7,879 nucleotides of DNA, from contig CANIDW010000062.1 in the NCBI GenBank assembly GCA_947466165.1, positions 1-7,879 on the forward strand, read 5' to 3'. This DNA is from Comamonadaceae bacterium. Its GTDB lineage: Bacteria > Pseudomonadota > Gammaproteobacteria > Burkholderiales > Burkholderiaceae_C. The notes beneath the pieces were generated by a model. It saw only the letters and a list, made by a program, of their open reading frames with translations, was not told where the DNA came from and did no database searches. This document shows positions 6,324 to 7,879 of the stretch, in pieces. The translations under genes and the position numbers were made by a program. The stretch's first letter is position 1; each line of letters opens with the position of its first letter.

Positions 6324-7343
6324 ATGATTCGCCCCGGCAGCGACCCTGCGGCGATAGCCGAAGCGGCGCAGCGCATTCGCGCCGGCGCCCTGGTCGGCTT
6401 TCCAACCGAGACGGTTTACGGTCTGGGCGCCGATGCGTCGAACGACGACGCCGTGGCGCTGATCTTTGCCGCCAAAGGCCGGCCGCCTGAGCACCCGCTG
6501 ATCGTGCATGTGGCCAGCGCCGCGCAAGTGGCCGACTATGCGAGCGAGGTGCCTGACTTTGCCGCGAGACTGATGGCGGCCTTCTGGCCCGGGCCGCTCA
6601 CGCTGATATTGCCGCGCCGCACCGGCGTGGCAGCCGCTGCGGCCGGCGGGCAGCACTCAATCGGTTTGCGCTGCCCCGCACACCCGGTGGCGCTGGCCCT
6701 GCTCCAAGCCTGCGCCACCGGTCTGGCCGGCCCCAGCGCCAACCGCTTTGGCCGCGTCAGCCCTACCACTGCCCTGCATGTGCAGGAAGAGCTTGGCGAA
6801 GACTTGCTGGTGCTCGACGGCGGGCCTTGCGCGGTCGGCATCGAGTCCGCCATCGTTGATTGCACGCGCGGCAGGCCCGTGCTGCTGCGCCCGGGTTTGC
6901 TGACCCGCGCGCAACTCGAAGCCGCTTGCGGCCAGCCCGTGCTGGACAAAGACGCGCAGCCGGCAGCGGCCGCGCCGCGCGCGTCGGGCATGCTCGAATC
7001 GCACTACGCACCGAATGCCCGTGTGCGGCTGATGGACGCGCTGGCGCTGCAATCGGGGCTCAACACGCTGGACACCAACGCGAAAGGCCCAGCTGCGCGC
7101 CCTGGCACAGTTGCTGTTTACGCCCGCAGCCCCTTGCGTCTGAACGCCCCAACCCTGCACCGCCAGATGCCAGACGAGGCGGCGGCCGCGGCGCAGCAGC
7201 TGTTTGCAGTGCTGCGCGAACTTGATGCTTTGGGTGTGTCAGAGATCTGGGTGCAAATACCGCCGGATGCCCCCGAATGGGACGGCGTGCGCGACCGCCT
7301 GAATCGGGCCGCGGCAGATGGATCCCCGCCTTCGCGAGGATGA
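6324..7343 (+). CDS. tsaC: L-threonylcarbamoyladenylate synthase, Sua5-type long form
   Basis: This enzyme makes threonylcarbamoyl-AMP from threonine, bicarbonate and ATP; TsaB/D/E then transfer the group to A37 of ANN-decoding tRNAs (t6A). The 339 residues include the YrdC/TsaC catalytic domain (about 8-200) with FPTETVYGLG at 26-35, KGRPPEHPL at 51-59, PSANRFGRVSPTTA at 137-150 and GIESAIVD at 172-179. A linker with SGMLESHYAP at 221-230 leads into the C-terminal Sua5 domain (about 230-330), marking the long form (Sua5/YwlC, also called TsaC2). The ATG follows the purK stop with no gap; AGGAAGG at 6310-6316 is a strong ribosome site. The last nine or so residues (from Asp332, DGSPPSRG) and the stop codon come from a dispersed repeat, so the natural C-terminus may once have differed slightly. 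The domain itself appears complete. Confidence 0.94.
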   Translation: MIRPGSDPAAIAEAAQRIRAGALVGFPTETVYGLGADASNDDAVALIFAAKGRPPEHPLIVHVASAAQVADYASEVPDFAARLMAAFWPGPLTLILPRRTGVAAAAAGGQHSIGLRCPAHPVALALLQACATGLAGPSANRFGRVSPTTALHVQEELGEDLLVLDGGPCAVGIESAIVDCTRGRPVLLRPGLLTRAQLEAACGQPVLDKDAQPAAAAPRASGMLESHYAPNARVRLMDALALQSGLNTLDTNAKGPAARPGTVAVYARSPLRLNAPTLHRQMPDEAAAAAQQLFAVLRELDALGVSEIWVQIPPDAPEWDGVRDRLNRAAADGSPPSRG

Positions 7344-7345
7344 CG
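7318..7345 (+). repeat. REP-like dispersed repeat, short form, forming the tsaC 3' end
   Basis: ATGGATCCCC...GGATGACG matches the edges of the element at 8-58 and lies in the same orientation. ATCCCCGC (7322-7329) pairs with GCGAGGAT (7334-7341) in an 8-bp stem with one C-A mismatch and a CTTC loop. Read conceptually, its strands give the familiar repeat-derived peptides IPAFARMT and RHPREGGDP, a sign of this repeat type rather than of a gene. The tsaC stop TGA (7341-7343) falls at the base of the stem. Lying between convergent genes, it may act as a transcript-end or mRNA-protecting hairpin; no T-tract is present. Confidence 0.8.
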
Positions 7346-7381
7346 AACGGGCAAGGCAAGCCCTGCGCACTGCTTACGGCT

Positions 7382-7879
7382 TCAGACGACTTCCAGCGCA
7401 GGGGCCTGCGCCACTTCTGCGGTGATCTCGTAAGAGCGCAGGCGTGCCGTGTGCTCAAAAATCTGGCCGGCGATCATCAACTCGTCTGCGCCTGTGCGTT
7501 CGATGAAGGCGTTCATCTCACGCCGAACGGTATCGGGTGAGCCGATCGCGTAGCTTTGGCGCACGCTGTCCAGCAGCGCATGCTCTTGCGGGCCGATGTG
7601 CTGTAAATAGTCAGCACGCGGCGGCGGTAATTTGGCCGGGCGACCGCTGCGCAGGTTGATGAAAGCCTGCTGCTGCGAGGTCACCAGCACGCGGGCTTCT
7701 TCGTCGGTGTCAGCGGCAAACACATTGAAGCCGAGCATCACATAGGGTTTGGCCAGCCGCGCTGAAGGCTGAAAACGCGCGCGGTAAATCTCGATGGCCT
7801 GCATCATTTGCGCGGGCGCAAAGTGCGATGCAAACGCAAAAGGCAAGCCCAGGTGCGCGGCCAGCTGCGCGCCGAACAA
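7382..7879 (-). CDS. Luciferase-like (LLM class) flavin-dependent monooxygenase, C-terminal part
   Basis: The window cuts this gene; only its last 165 codons plus stop are present, and complete relatives are about 330-340 residues. The visible part matches the bacterial luciferase-like family (MsnO8/YhbW type): LFGAQLAAHLGLPFAFASHFAP, AIEIYRARFQPS, KPYVMLGFNVFAADTDEEA, then IGSPDTVRREMNAFIERTGADELMI and a helical end with HTARLRSYEI. Such enzymes are cytoplasmic TIM-barrel oxidoreductases using FMN or a related reduced flavin; the substrate is usually unknown and nothing here reveals it. The frame is open to the window edge, so the real start lies beyond 7879. It converges with tsaC, whose stop is 38 bases away across part of the repeat. 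Confidence 0.88.
   Translation of the reverse strand: MFGAQLAAHLGLPFAFASHFAPAQMMQAIEIYRARFQPSARLAKPYVMLGFNVFAADTDEEARVLVTSQQQAFINLRSGRPAKLPPPRADYLQHIGPQEHALLDSVRQSYAIGSPDTVRREMNAFIERTGADELMIAGQIFEHTARLRSYEITAEVAQAPALEVV

Noticed and set aside
7277..7354. Small peptides containing IPAFARMT or RHPREGGDP around the tsaC end
   Set aside because: These are well-known conceptual translations of dispersed repeats, not genes.
7349..7363. GGGC...GCCC mini-hairpin as a tsaC terminator
   Set aside because: Only four base pairs and no T-tract follow; the repeat hairpin at 7322-7341 is the better structure in this gap.
1..7879. Novel defence, mobile or RNA-based system
   Set aside because: Every sizeable stretch is explained by housekeeping genes, a porin, a chaperedoxin and short regulatory or repeat DNA; no transposase, integrase, CRISPR repeats, tRNA or rRNA sequence is visible.

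Overview
This window is ordinary chromosomal, high-GC DNA that looks betaproteobacterial, most likely Burkholderiales, family Comamonadaceae (Polaromonas/Rhodoferax-like). That placement rests on three things: the protein sequences as I know the families, the gene order fba-purC ... purE-purK-tsaC, and a dispersed repeat of the type GGATTCC...GGAATGACG. No database was searched, so the genus is an inference.

Layout. Positions 1-304 hold a palindromic dispersed repeat (about 8-58, with a partial second copy at 66-82), then non-coding DNA with a plausible promoter for the first gene. On the plus strand, fba (class II fructose-bisphosphate aldolase, 305-1369) is followed after 5 bases by purC (SAICAR synthetase, 1375-2283). 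A strong hairpin terminator at 2303-2341 follows; its symmetry lets it serve both strands. Next come two minus-strand genes: a general porin (2379-3323), with its own 180-base upstream region, and a CnoX/YbbN-type thioredoxin-TPR protein (3504-4460). A 118-base divergent intergenic region leads back to the plus strand. There purE (4579-5115), purK (5112-6323) and tsaC/sua5 (6324-7343) are packed with a 4-base overlap and then a zero-base gap, so they are almost certainly one operon. The tsaC stop codon lies inside a second copy of the dispersed repeat (7318-7345). The window ends in the 3' half of a convergent minus-strand gene for a luciferase-like flavin-dependent monooxygenase (7382 to beyond 7879).

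How the genes relate. PurE, PurK and PurC catalyse consecutive steps of de novo purine synthesis (AIR to N5-CAIR to CAIR to SAICAR). PurC sits apart from PurEK because the porin and cnoX genes lie between them in the opposite orientation. Aldolase (glycolysis, gluconeogenesis or Calvin cycle) shares a transcript with purC. TsaC, which starts tRNA t6A modification, shares a transcript with purEK. CnoX is a protein-folding and redox factor, and the porin is an outer-membrane diffusion channel.

I found no new defence system, mobile element, CRISPR array, RNA gene or riboswitch. The points worth a second look are small: the repeat that ends tsaC, the interrupted purine cluster, the bidirectional terminator, the CXXC-bearing CnoX with a C-terminal insertion and no Shine-Dalgarno, and unexplained sequence in the porin leader.
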